A program made the position numbers and the translations under genes. A DNA stretch of 64,000 nucleotides from Crotophaga sulcirostris (taxonomy: Eukaryota; Chordata; Aves; Cuculiformes; Crotophagidae). The notes beneath the pieces are model-generated. The model saw only the letters and a list, made by a program, of their open reading frames with translations. It was not told the origin of the DNA and made no database searches. Of this stretch, positions 1-10,395 are shown in pieces; within the stretch, counting starts at the first letter, position 1; the number at the start of each line of letters is the position of its first letter. The stretch is taken from assembly GCA_013397455.1 (NCBI GenBank), contig VYZB01000372.1, positions 108,150 through 172,149 on the forward strand. Direction: 5' to 3'.

Positions 1-102
1 GCACAGCCGCGCGGCGCCGGGGCCGGGGCTTGCCCGGGGCGGGGCTGGCGGGGAAGGAGCTGGAGCTGCTGCGGTCGCTTCGCTGAGCTCGTTTGAAAGC
101 AG
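1..102 (+). other. Possible 5' exon ending at a splice donor
   Basis: The island sequence ends at AG|GTATGA (junction 102/103), a good donor match. A second donor-like site, CTG|GTGAGC, follows at 118/119. If transcription runs rightward, this would be a mostly non-coding first exon with two alternative donors 16 bases apart, followed by an intron longer than the rest of the window, since no convincing downstream coding exon is seen. The alternative is that the promoter serves a gene to the left and both donors are chance. No ATG-initiated coding start is evident and the gene cannot be named. Confidence 0.3.
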
Positions 103-120
103 GTATGAAAGGGGGCTGGT
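1..120. promoter_or_regulatory. CpG island edge with GC box and G-quadruplex motif
   Basis: The first ~120 bases are strongly GC-rich and full of CpG, and composition drops to AT-rich within a few hundred bases to the right. A canonical GC box (GGGGCGGGGC) lies at 36-45. Five tracts of four G at 19-22, 25-28, 36-39, 41-44 and 50-53, with short loops, make a textbook G-quadruplex pattern on the + strand. In vertebrates this composition marks promoters or first exons. The window starts inside the island, so its full extent and the direction of transcription cannot be read. Confidence 0.7.
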
Positions 121-487
121 GAGCGAGTGCGCCCTGTCACTGCCAGAAACCGACTGGTACCACTTGCGGAATTACGCAGCCAACGGAATCAGGAAGGCAG
201 AGGGGATGCCTGCTGACCAACTCGGACTCCACACTACGAGACTCGCCTCAATCAGGCCTAAAAGTCTCGTGGTTTTGGTGCCAGTCCAGCAGCCCATCCC
301 TGTTCAAGCACGCCATGTTAGCCTGCTACTGAGTTCATTGTTACGGATAGCAGTTTCCCATAATCCAGCACTCTCCGTCCCGAATTTGGCTGTGTGCAGA
401 TGCATGTCCTGCTGGAGAGCACTCACTGTTCCAGCAGAAACAGGGAGAAAGGGAAACAGGAACTGCGAGGCTGAGACAACTCACTGA
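2..487 (+). other. Long open frame running in from the window edge
   Basis: One + frame is open from base 2 to the TGA at 485-487, about 161 codons. There is no ATG near its left end. The first third is GC-rich island sequence, where stops are rare by composition. The predicted peptide starts with Gly/Ala/Arg-rich low-complexity sequence and then has no domain, signal or motif that I recognise. The frame crosses both donor-like sites at 103 and 119, so it could be coding only in an unspliced or intron-retained form. I regard it as most likely fortuitous. Confidence 0.15.
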
Positions 488-2114
488 GGAGCGTCGCATA
501 AGACAGTCAGCTGCCAATTTGCCACCAGAGTTTATCTCATGTCTCAGATTAGTGTTCCTTCGCTAATGCCAAACAGGTACATCCATATTAATCCATGAAT
601 GAACAGATAAAAATAAAATGTGTTCTGCCAGAAATCGAGGAAGATATGAAATTATGTTTTCTCTTTTAAATTTATCTGTCCATATTCAAAGTCTGTTCTG
701 TGGATGCGTAGATCTGTGAATCCCATGTTTTTAACACTTTGCTTTCATAATTTACAATTTATTGAGTTATTCAGTAAATAATATTTACATGTACCAAAGC
801 AATCCAAGCTGCAGGAGCGGATGCCTTCCATGTGCTGACATCTGCTTTGCCCATCACAGGTTGACTGACAGTAATTTTTTTGTTCCCAATAGTTCTGCCA
901 AACCATTTCTGACAATCTTGTCTACTATACTGACTGAATCATATAGGTTGAGTGGTGATATAGCAAACAAAACATGATTATTTGAATGGTCTCCCATTTA
1001 AGTTCCAATTTTGTTTCTACAGTAGAGGCTGAATATGACAAACGGATCTCTCTAAATTCTTAAATACTTATAAAAATTGTTCAAAGTTCACGTTCATGAA
1101 ACTGAAGACCTTCAGCCTCAGTTGTGCAGCAGGGCTCTGGATATTTACTCTGTCAAAAGAATTTTTCCAGAGATTTGTTTCATATGGCCCTCATTTTTCC
1201 CCTGGACTTTTAAAGTTCATAACAAGCAATTTTTAATAGTTTCAGCTCATGAGTCTTGGTGTATTTATTCAACAACATAAAAGAGCTGCTCTTCATCCAG
1301 TTTTGTTAGTGTTTCATAGCTCTAATCTTGACCTAGTTTGTGAATGTTTTATTTATTGACAGCAGGCTACACAAACAGCCTCATCTCAGAGGAATTCCAA
1401 ACACAGGCTCTGTCCAAGGGGATGCAGCTTCTCCAGGGCATCCGTACCTCACCATTTTTTGTCGGCTACTCTCTCCCTCCTAAAAGGTCTTTCAAACTTC
1501 ATTTATCCTTGACAATATTTCTGTCTTTCTTTCTGCAAGAAATATTGCCAATAATACATACTTACAGTTAGTTTGTCCTTTCTCCTACAAACTATGATTA
1601 CAAATCATGTACATAAATCTTGAAGCATTGTTGGGAAGCGGCTGTGATTGTATGACTCATTTCTCAGCTGAGATTGCAAATACTTTCCAAGTATTTGGAA
1701 TTTGAATTTTTCTCATGTTTCAAGATAAATTATCTAGGAAAATAGACAGTCTGGAGCATCAAGGAAGGAGGAGTGACAGAAACCCTGAAAGTATGTTGAG
1801 TAGACAGAAGTATTAAACCCTTGATGTCAACATCTGAGAAGATCCTTCAGCCAAAAGACTGAAAGAAAAAAAAGAAGAACCGAAATGCAGCCAAAGAAAA
1901 AAAACATGTAAAACCCCAGAAGGGTTTCTCCCCGTTTAGTTCTAAAACATAAGACATTTCAGTTGCATATAGAAAGAAACTAGCCATTTATACACTTTAC
2001 TTTTGCTATTCCTTTACAAGAAGCTCAGTTAGGTGGGCTCCCAGCAAATTCTGAAACTGCTTGGTCATAAGGTGGTTACTTTCAAGTTAGCCATAATACT
2101 GTTTGCAATACCAG
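488..2114. other. Non-coding stretch, nothing recognised
   Basis: The CpG island shore fades into AT-rich sequence. Short open frames occur (for example 762-977, 1077-1280 and 1344-1571), but their products are unrecognised and of chance length. A purine-rich low-complexity patch lies around 1858-1910. Confidence 0.5.
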
Positions 2115-2164
2115 AGTAATGATGTACCAGACAGCCTGAGAAAACCAACATCGACAGGGTCACC

Positions 2165-2919
2165 CACCTAGTCGACCAGGGAAAACTGGTCAATGTAATT
2201 TTCCTGGATTTCAGCCAGACCTTTGTTACTGTCTCTCACAGTATCCCCATAAACAAAATGTCCAGAATACAGCTGGATAAACACATAATACAATGGGTGC
2301 ACAATTGGCTGATCGGTCATGATCAGAGTCATAGTGAATGGTGTTACAGCAGGCTAGTGGAGTCACTAGTGGAGTCCCGCAGGGATCCATCCTGGGGCCA
2401 GTGCTCTTCAATATCTTCATAAACAGCCTAGATGAGGGACTTGAAGGTTTATCGACAAAGTTTGCTGATGACACAAAATTAGGGGGAGCTGTCGACACTT
2501 TTAGGGGCAAAGAGGCCCTGCAGAGGGATCTTAGCAGATTGGAGAGCTAGACAATCTCCAACTGCATGAAATTTAACAAGGGCAAGTGCCAGGTTCTGCA
2601 CCTGGGACACAGCAACCCTGGATACACGTACAGACTGGGGAGTGAGGGGCTGGAGAACAGCCCTGCGGAGAGGGACCTGGGGGTTCTGGTTGACAGCAAG
2701 TTGAACATGAACCAACAGTGTGCCCTGGCAACCAAGAGGGCCAACCATGTCCTGGGGTGCATCAAACATGGCACTGTCAGCTGGTCGAGGGAGGTGATTG
2801 TCCCGCTCTACTCTGCACTGGTGCAGCCCTGCCTCGAGTACTGTGTGCAGTTTGGGGCGCCACGGTATAAAAAGGACATAAAACTACTGGAGAGTGTCCA
2901 GAGGAGGCCACAAAGCTAG
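2165..2919 (+). pseudogene. CR1 ORF2 reverse-transcriptase remnant
   Basis: This is the inactivated coding part of the CR1 copy. The 5' piece (2165 to about 2340) reads in frame 2 with motif A, in which the usual LDFSKAFDTVSH is changed to LDFSQTFVTVSH. From about 2355 the reading continues in frame 1, so there is a frameshift near 2340-2360. Frame 1 carries [11 protein letters not shown] and FADDTKLGG. It is interrupted by a TAG at 2548-2550, where relatives have a tryptophan-type codon, and it resumes at once with [14 protein letters not shown] (from 2566) in the same frame to a stop at 2917-2919. Beyond that the family's C-terminal reading is out of frame. The product would be non-functional. 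Confidence 0.9.
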
Positions 2920-3329
2920 TGAAGAATCTGGAGGGGAATTTGTATGAGGAGTGGCTGAAGTCACTTTGTCTGTTCAGCCTAGAGAAGAGGAAACTGAGAT
3001 GGATCTTACAGTTGTTTACTGCCTTCTCACAAGGGAAGGAGGAGAAACAGGTGCTGATCTCTTCTCTCTGGTGACCTATGACTGGAGGTAATGGTGGGAA
3101 GATGTGCCAGAGGAGGTTTAGATTGGATATTAGGAAGAGATTCTTCACCCAGTGGGTGGTGGAGCACTGGAACAGGCTCCCCAAAGAAGTAGTCATGGCA
3201 CCCGGTCTGCCAGTATTCAAGAAGCATTTGGACAATGCCCTCAGTCATGTGGTGTGAATGTTGGGAGTGTCCTGTGTCGCGATAGGAATTGGACTCGATG
3301 ATCCTTTTGGGTCTCTTCCAACTAGGGTA

Positions 3330-3348
3330 ATTCTATGATTCTATGATT
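3330..3348 (+). repeat. CR1 3'-terminal octamer repeat
   Basis: The sequence ATTCTATGATTCTATGATT is just over two units of the 8-bp repeat that ends CR1 elements. It fixes the 3' boundary and the + orientation of the insertion. Confidence 0.95.
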
Positions 3349-3350
3349 AT

Positions 3351-4514
3351 TTCAAGAACAAAAATAACATGCTTTAAATCAAGCAAATTGACCCAGGAGA
3401 AGCGAAATACTCCTCTTCTGAGTGTGGCACAGCCATCCCCAAGGGAGATACAAAGCCCTGCCGGCTCCCTGAGGAGGCTCAGGTCACCACCCTAAGCCCC
3501 CAGGTCAGGCTTGATCCCAGTGGCACCTAAGAGCTGCTTCAGCTCTGAAAAAACTGCAGCAAGATACTATGGCTGCTACAAATTCCTGCAAGAAAAGGAA
3601 CCATGGTGTGAAATGATCAGAGCTTGGGAGTAAGAGTGGAAATAAAAAGGCAACTCCTAACCTCTCTAACCTCTCTAACCATTTCTCTAACCAGCCATGG
3701 CTAATTTGACTCTTGGCTCACCATGCGGTCTCTGAGAGAGTGCTACCTCCCTCTGCCCACATCATATTTACAGACTGAATTTACTTTATTATTTTCTCAT
3801 CATGTGCCCAAGGTCCACCTTCTGCCCAGCTCTTTGTCTCTGCCTCTCACCCAGCTGTTACCTTCTCAGCATCTCATCAGCATGCACTTTCAATTCCCTT
3901 TGAGACTATTTATAAAGTTGTAAAGGAACATAAATTCACGGTTTTTTTCTGCAAAATATATTAGATATTTGACTGTTTCACAGCATACTAAAACTGGACT
4001 CATACAAAGAGGCTCTGAAAAGGTCAAATTCCGAGAATATCCAGTTTCTAACAACATTATATTCAGCTGTGCTTACACTCTTTTTGTTCGTTTTGTCAGG
4101 CTATACTAACAAATGAGTTTGCTGATATTATTTATGGGATAGTAAATCTTATGTGCAACAACATAAAGTTCATACTAATGAGCAGAAATCCATCACTGAT
4201 CTGTGTTCAGTCAAAACAAAAAATAAATATCTGAGACTGCGAATACCAAATTCTTAATAAGGCTTGAAGAGACACAATTTGGGGATTAAATTATGAATAA
4301 AATTTCCACTGACTTCAAATAATAAGTATATTTGATAAATTTTTAACTCCATTGTGGTTAATTTGTAAATGGGAAAAGGTAAAAAATGCCATATATGTGA
4401 TTCTTGCAAGTTATTTCAAATAATAGCCTCCTAATTTTAATCAATTTAGACTCTTGAAAGTTTCCTCATGAAACTTCGACTTCGATTAGTTTCACAAAGA
4501 TTTTTTCACATTCT
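3351..4514. other. Non-coding stretch
   Basis: A moderately GC-rich block directly follows the CR1 (3380-3600), and AT-rich sequence lies beyond it. No domain-bearing open frame, RNA gene or further transposon is recognised apart from the small tandem repeat listed separately. Confidence 0.5.
3654..3692 (+). repeat. Short tandem repeat, CTCTCTAACC-type
   Basis: The motif CTCTCTAACC is iterated imperfectly about four times with a period of 10-12 bases. It resembles degenerate telomere-like CTAACC only superficially and is too short and irregular to be an interstitial telomere tract. Confidence 0.6.
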
Positions 4515-4592
4515 AAACTGATTTACACTGATATGATTTCCCTACAGTCAGTGGAGCTAAACTGTTCCATTCCTGATGAAGATCTAGCCTGC
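4515..4592. repeat. Possible ancient amniote interspersed repeat
   Basis: The order CTGATTTACACTG, then CAGTCAGTGGAG, then GATCTAGCC resembles an old palindromic repeat that I recall from turtle, crocodile and bird genomes, with TTTACACNNGTGTAA and TCAATGGAGT cores. The match is degenerate and made from memory, with no visible target duplication, so this is tentative. Confidence 0.35.
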
Positions 4593-6429
4593 AACAAGGT
4601 ACTAAAATCCAGGAGATGGGTTGCACAGCAAATACTTGCAGCTGGAGGTGCCTGTGACTGCGCTCCAGGGCAGGGGAGCTTTGACTGGTAGAGAGGTCAT
4701 GCAGTTATTTCCATCACACCCCGCGTCCCTGCTCCTCTGCACATCCAGTGAAAGAAAGAGTTGTTGGTTGCAGTTCTGACATGACATGGAGGTGACACAG
4801 TAGAATTCATTGCACCAACTCTCATTTTATTTTGAGTATCTGAGGGTCACAGAGTGGGAAACTGGATTTTTTAATGCTCGATCCCTTCAGAACAGTGAGA
4901 CCTTGAAATCTGCAGTGAAGATGTCACTCCTATAATACATCCAACATGTGCTAACATGTAATTGCATCTTATCAGACATGCAGTGAGGGGAGTTTTATTT
5001 TGATTTAAACCTTTTTACAAAATCGTTGCAATCTCATGTAAATAATGAAATTGGAAAGAAAGAGGAAAAATTGAAGAACAGAAAGTAAAAGTAGAAAGAG
5101 AAATGAAATGAAATCCAGGAGGAAAATATGAAATCCAGAGGAAAAGGAGGCAATTAATAAATATAATTAAACATGACTTGAACATGGTAATGAATATAGT
5201 GGTACTGTGGTCATCAGCAGAAGCCTATAGGATTCAATAGAGATTGTCAGCTTTTGTGATGAAAGTCTCCTAGAAAAGAATTTGTTCTACCCTTACATCA
5301 TCTTCTTTCTTATCCACACAGCCCTCAGCGATGCTGCCATGGAGTTATTCTGCTGTCTTCTTCTCTTCCCCCCACCCACGTTTCTGCTTCCTTTACTGTC
5401 CTCATGGCTTGTGTGTAGGCACAGATTGCCCAGTAAGGCCTTCTGCACCTAACAGCAGGAGTGGGCTTGCCTCTCTGTTACTTACATTTGATAATAAAGA
5501 GAGCAGGACGGCTGTAACACCCTCCCTGCTTTCCCACTTCTGCATGAGCAGATCCCCAAAGGAGAAGGAATTCATTTCTTCCATCTCCCTCAGTTACCCC
5601 AGTTGACTGCAACCCTCTCAGAGGCAAACGTGGGGAAAGCAGTCAGGTATACAGCACTCCCCACCACACCATGCTGGGAAATATTGTGCATATTCAGGAG
5701 CCACTGCAGCTTGTCACACACACTATTTGTTTAGGAATTTATGATTAATAATAATTTGCTCTGTAAGCAATCTTGAGAGATTGAAACCTGTTTTTTAACT
5801 ACATGCCATGTCCCCCTGCTACCAGTATAAATATGTGAAACAAGGAGGAGACCAGGAGGCATTGACAGCTGGGGTGGTTTGCATAGCACGGGTCAGAAGT
5901 GGTGGCAGAAGCAGAATGCAGTTCTCCTGTCCTCCTCTGTCTATTTATTGAGATTGTCCCCCCGTAAAGTGAATAATTTAAAACTCTGCATATTGCTAAG
6001 CCATTACAGCTCTGGGCTTTTACTCTGGGTCATAAAAGTACCTCAGAGGGTTGAATCAGTTCTATTAAATGACATATCATCAGATGTGTTTAGTGCCAAT
6101 GCTCTCTTTTCCCCTACTCTCAGTCCCAGACCTCTGCCAATGACTTACTGATTTCCAAAGTAAGGGAGAGAAAATGAATGAGAAGGGAACAGTACAATGC
6201 TTCTTTAGATCCTGATTACTAATGCAGACCTTGGATTTGTGTTATCGATGATGTTTGTTTTCTAGAGAAGTTAGTGAGTACTACTGCTCTACATTCGTGT
6301 GTGGGGATATCAGATTGACTGCAGAGATCTGTGGCAAAGATGCAAAGGTTTCTAGACTAAACACAGATCTGTTAAAATGAGCCATACAATCCACGTTCAG
6401 AGAGCTGAAATTATCAGGAATAGGCTAGT
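4593..6429. other. Non-coding stretch
   Basis: AT-rich sequence with a purine-rich tract at 5041-5160. Open frames at 5331-5606 and 5879-6151 give unrecognised peptides without domains. The CpG-poor composition does not suggest coding. Confidence 0.5.
5041..5160 (+). repeat. Purine-rich low-complexity tract
   Basis: A GA/AAAG-rich stretch contains an imperfect local duplication of ATGAAATCCAG followed by GAGGAAAA, at about 5107 and 5128. Confidence 0.6.
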
Positions 6430-6835
6430 ATTTAAACCAGATCCTTGGTATGAATAAATCTCAGTATCTTCTGCTGGAACTGACAGAAAAGATCTAATGG
6501 ATTTCCTAGAAAAATGACAGTCTGCTATTCAGGAGCTGCCAGAGAATGAGGATGTTTCCTGCATTGATTGATGCTGTAAAATACTCACCCACAACCAACT
6601 CAAGGGTACTCCTTCCAAGCACACAATGCTTGTGACTTTAGTGGAAATGAGAGATAAGGAGAAGATCCTTCAGGCAGCCTGGAAAGAGAGAAGCATTGAA
6701 TTCCAAGGGCAAGTGATAACAATTTCTCCAGACTTCAGCCAAAAGATACAAGAAAGAAGGAATTGGTAGAACTTTAAAAAACCTTTGTAGATTTTAAATC
6801 CAAGGCTGTCATCTCTTCTGAAACTGTGAGTTCTA
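6430..6835 (+). mobile_element. L1-like LINE ORF1 remnant
   Basis: One frame reads MDFLEK, then stops, then THNQLKGTPSKHTMLV and MRDKEKILQAAW, followed by ISPDFSQKIQERRNW and a TAG at 6767-6769. The DKEKIL..A segment followed by a short beta stretch and PDFS...RR is the signature of the C-terminal domain of L1 ORF1p, the RNA-binding chaperone of L1 retrotransposons. The preceding segment fits the end of its RRM-like domain. At least two stops interrupt the frame before 6767, and beyond it the reading degenerates. Only this part of ORF1 is visible, with no endonuclease or reverse transcriptase nearby. A domesticated ORF1-derived gene is unlikely given the stops. The boundaries are approximate. 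Confidence 0.75.
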
Positions 6836-9358
6836 CATGAAAATAAAGATTACCTCCTCTGGGATGCAGATTGAGGGAAACAGTTTTTAACAGATATCAC
6901 CCTCATTGTTGCCCCAGGCCGTTCAGATGGATGAATTCCTTGCATTTTGCTGGCAGAGCCCAGGTAGTGAGTCCCGGTGATGTACGCTCTGTGCAGGGGG
7001 ACCTGTGGGAGTTACAAGCAGCCCACCGAGCCTACTCCATCACAGGGACTGAGACAGATGGTACAGCTGCCAAAGCTGGCAGGGCCGAGCATCTGGTAAA
7101 TGTGTTGATTTAAAGCAACTCTCAAGCAGCATCCGCTGCTATGGCGGAGACAAGCGGAGTTCAGAGCTGCTTCCCCGGCTAGAGCCTGTGGGGGAGCCAG
7201 AGTGGTATGGCCACAGCCTCTTCTTGGAAGCAAGTACCAAATGCTTTGGAAGATGAAGAAAAGCAGCTTCTCTTCTGGGCAACCTGTCAGGGATTGCTGA
7301 TATCGGGGAGGGATTCAGTGCCATGGAAGGTTACTGCTACCACTATTTCACAATGATATTTAGATTCCTCTAGGAAAGCTCTGATCTGGCTTTTATTTTA
7401 TTTCTTGGCTTCGTCAATATCTTCTGCCTCTCCCTCTCTCTTTTGGATAAACAATGTCTAGTTTAAATATAACTATAGTTCAGCTTCTGACTATTCATAG
7501 CCAGAGATGAGTAATGATTTCCCTGGGGTACAAAGAGCAAACAGGGAGAATTTACCAGCCCAAAGCTGAGACTGCAGCTCTTGAGGCTGCATCACAACTA
7601 GTTTTAGACTGGCAGTATGGAGGGCTGGGCATGTTGTTCTCTGTTTTTATTCAGAGACTGAGACAGCTTTTGTCTCTGTTTGTCTATACTTGTATTCATA
7701 CTGAGTGATAGCACGCTGCTTAAGGGATGTGTAAATATAACCTTAATAATAGCAAATCATCAGAAGAAGACTGGTTGGAGGGGAATGAGGAAAAGATTAC
7801 AGGCTTGCAAAAAGTACTACGGTTTTTTAATCTGTATGGACAACCTACAGAAGGCCATGAACTTTCTGTTAAGTACTGCTGTCGTGTCCAAGAGAGAGAG
7901 CACCCATGATCTATGAGGCTATATTACCCCAAGTACCAAAGCCATTCCCACGAATGGCCCCTCAAATTCATAGATACTTTTGAAAAGCACACTGGAGTTT
8001 TACTCTGGAGTTTTAATTATTTATAAGAAGAATTAATTTCAATAGAAACCAAATATTTCTTGTGTGTGTCAAGCCCACGGTACCAGAAAATTACTGCAGG
8101 CAATGGTGTCAGGAAAACTATCCCAGTACACCTCACGTGAAAGGCTAAGTGAGACAGCATGCTTGGTGGTCAGATATTGAGGGTACTGGAGAATCAATTT
8201 TTTAACTGTAAACCTTGTCAGTTTTTACAGCTGAAAGCTTCTTATTCAAGAAGAAATCCCTGTGATGTGGCCTCCCTGCCAAGAGCAGTGAGATCACTCT
8301 GCTTTTGCCTACTCTTCTTGGACATAAATTTTGCAAATGAGGCCAGAGTTTGCCCATGCCTTTCAGTCACGCAGTCTACTCCACCCTACAGGTCCTTTTG
8401 TTTCTTTGACTTTTGGTTTACTTAAGGAATTATTGCTTGATATAGTAGGGCCTGGTTTATACCTTAAGAACTGAGGAAATTTTTGCACATTGATAAAATT
8501 TGACATGTTTTATCTGTTTCCTGCCATCAGAGCACTAATGGGAATTCAAATATTTTTAGAATTTTTTAACTGCCATGCAAACCATCAGGAAAGATACCCT
8601 ATCTTTAAATCAGAAAATAGCTTCTTTCCAGCTATCTTATCAAACAGCACTGCATAGTCCTAAAAAATTTGTCCTGGCTGAACTACTAATGGGGAGATGT
8701 TTACATACTAGATGGGAAACTATGAGACCTGATTTGGATAATCATAGAAAATGAGGGAAGCAAAGTGTGATGGAGTAGGAATTTCAGAACTGACCTGAAC
8801 AGGAAAGAAATTTGGATATGAAGACTCCTTGTAGAAACACCAGAAGCACAAATAACAAGGCTTGATGTAGATGAGTGGAAGAAAAGTGGTGACCGGAGAT
8901 GAAGTGAGAATTTCACTGGTACATAGAAGATCATGAGAAATTTGTTATTTGTTAATATTAATTTTCTTAGTCAGTTTACCATTTTCCCATCATTTACTTT
9001 ACACAAAACATTTAACAGTTTATATAAGTACAGACAAAGAAAAGCTAAGGATTTTTGAATTAAAGGAAGCACACATACACTGTATATATTTATATGCAAT
9101 ATAGTGAGACACAACAATGAGAGAAATCAACAGGTTTTGTTTAAAAAATAAAAGAAATTAGAAAGCTTTGGAGATACTTATGCTTCTAACAATCCAAGAA
9201 TACTGGCAAATAGAATTTAATTATATGTGAATTTTTTTATAATTTCCCGGTTACTCTTTAAAAGATGTAGTTGATTCCTATTTTGAGAAAGAAATAACAA
9301 TATTAATAATAACCAAAAACATATTCACTGATCCTCAACCCTTCATATTTTGGTGATC
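6836..9358. other. Non-coding stretch
   Basis: The part at 6890-7330 is richer in GC and CpG than its surroundings and holds overlapping short open frames on both strands, including one of 80 codons at 6871-7113, none recognisable. A donor-like CCCAG|GTAGTG lies near 6961. The remainder to 9358 is AT-rich with nothing I can identify. Confidence 0.45.
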
Positions 9359-9366
9359 CCATAGAG
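9359..9366. repeat. 8-bp target-site duplication, left copy
   Basis: CCATAGAG directly precedes the hAT-like element and is identical to the copy directly after it. The length of 8 bp is diagnostic of hAT insertion, and the central TA fits the nnnTAnnn preference of the Buster branch of hAT. Confidence 0.9.
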
Positions 9367-9577
9367 CAGGAGTGTCAAACTCATTCTCACAAGGGTCCAC
9401 ATCAGCCTGCTCCTGCAGCGTAATGCACGTCACACACCGCAGACGTGACCAGGGCTTTTGGAGGAGCGTGGGGGCAAGGAGCTCGGCGCTGCCACTGGGT
9501 GGGAACAAGGTGCCGGGCTGGATAAAACAAGGTGGAGGGCTGGATTTGGCGCACAGGCTGTGAGTTTGACACTGCTG
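9367..9577. mobile_element. Non-autonomous hAT DNA transposon (MITE), complete
   Basis: This 211-bp element has terminal inverted repeats of 17 bp with one mismatch: CAGGAGTGTCAAACTCA at 9367-9383 and the complement of CAGCAGTGTCAAACTCA at 9561-9577. It is flanked by perfect 8-bp duplications (CCATAGAG). The CAG...TGTCAAACTCA ends and the internal GGGCTGGAT and GGCGCACAGGCTG near the right end match the general pattern of vertebrate hAT/Charlie-type MITEs. There is no transposase, so it must have been mobilised by an enzyme encoded elsewhere. The interior keeps several CpG dinucleotides in an AT-rich, CpG-poor setting, and both boundaries are intact, which suggests a comparatively recent insertion. 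The family name cannot be given without a repeat library. Confidence 0.9.
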
Positions 9578-9585
9578 CCATAGAG
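9578..9585. repeat. 8-bp target-site duplication, right copy
   Basis: CCATAGAG follows the right inverted repeat immediately and is a perfect copy of 9359-9366. Confidence 0.9.
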
Positions 9586-10342
9586 GAAGAAAGGCACTGC
9601 TCTGCCCAATAAAGTGCATTGGAAACTCTGGGCTGATGGGACTTCACCCCTCTCAGCTCTTTTTCCTCCTATGTTTTTCTCAATTCAGTTGTCAAATATT
9701 CATCCTCCTTGTCTTGCTTTGGTTTTGACATGGTGGATTACCACCTCCATCCACCCTCTGAGTACCAACCATTGCTACCTCCATTTACCTTTTGCCAGAA
9801 GCATCTTCCTTCTTTCTCCCATGCTGCCCCCAGACTTAGGAGATATCTGTGAGTATGTTGTCATTAACCTCCATCCTTAAATCTCCTTTACCTTGGTGTC
9901 TGGTGGGACAATCTGACACTATTGAGATGACTGGTGCATGGATAACTTTGTCCATCACCTGCAATAATTGCCATCTTCTTTCCAACCTTTTTAGAGCCTT
10001 CTTACTTGTAGACTTCATCTCTATTAATTTTTTTGTATTCATGCAGGTCCTGGGACAAACCTCTGACCAGATCTGGGAGGCACTGCCTCAGTAGTCTATA
10101 TATTGCAGCAGAAATATGTGGTCTTTTTGTGTAGGAAAATCCACTCCTGATCTGAAAGTTTAAATATAGAAAAGACAGAGCATTTTATCCTTGCCTTACA
10201 GAATATCCACTTGGATTTAGGAGCCAGCTCAGAGAGCCTTGTTCAATCGCTGAGTTCAGCATAGCTGTAATGAGCTTAGTTACAGTCCTGCTCTTGAAAA
10301 ATTGATTCCACTTCCACTGTAAATATAAGGCATATTGCAAAA
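9586..10342. other. Non-coding stretch, pyrimidine-rich on + strand
   Basis: C/T-rich sequence from about 9640 to 10020 contains overlapping short open frames on both strands (9614-9880 +, 9849-10094 +, 9836-10042 -) with no recognisable product. Confidence 0.45.
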
Positions 10343-10395
10343 ACTCAATGATCTTGTGTCCTTTCCAACCTAAATGTTTTCATGATTCTATGAAA
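10343..10395 (+). mobile_element. CR1 3'-end fragment, + strand
   Basis: The text AAACTCAATGATCTTGTGTC followed by CTTTCCAACCTAAATG and ATGATTCTATGAAA is the last ~50 bases of a CR1 element, with a decayed octamer tail. Only the extreme 3' end is present, as in heavily truncated insertions. Confidence 0.8.

Larger units (their letters stand above)
2115..3350 (+). mobile_element. CR1 LINE retrotransposon, 5'-truncated, + strand
   Basis: This is a non-LTR retrotransposon of the chicken-repeat-1 family. It begins within the reverse-transcriptase domain and runs to the CR1 3' end, so the endonuclease part and ORF1 are missing, as is usual for truncated target-primed insertions. Recognisable parts are motif A (LDFS at about 2204-2215), the GVPQGS motif at 2371-2388, the catalytic FADD box at 2461-2472, a thumb/C-terminal region to about 2916, a 3' UTR with the characteristic CTTCCAACT, and the terminal octamer repeat at 3330-3348. 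No target duplication is seen, as expected for CR1. The copy reads close to avian CR1 subfamilies I remember, so it is moderately old rather than ancient. Confidence 0.95.

Noticed and set aside
2226..3248. Minus-strand open frames over the first CR1
   Set aside because: They are antisense shadows of the CR1 reverse-transcriptase region and 3' end.
3654..3692. CTCTCTAACC repeats as interstitial telomere sequence
   Set aside because: The unit is not CCCTAA and the period is irregular.
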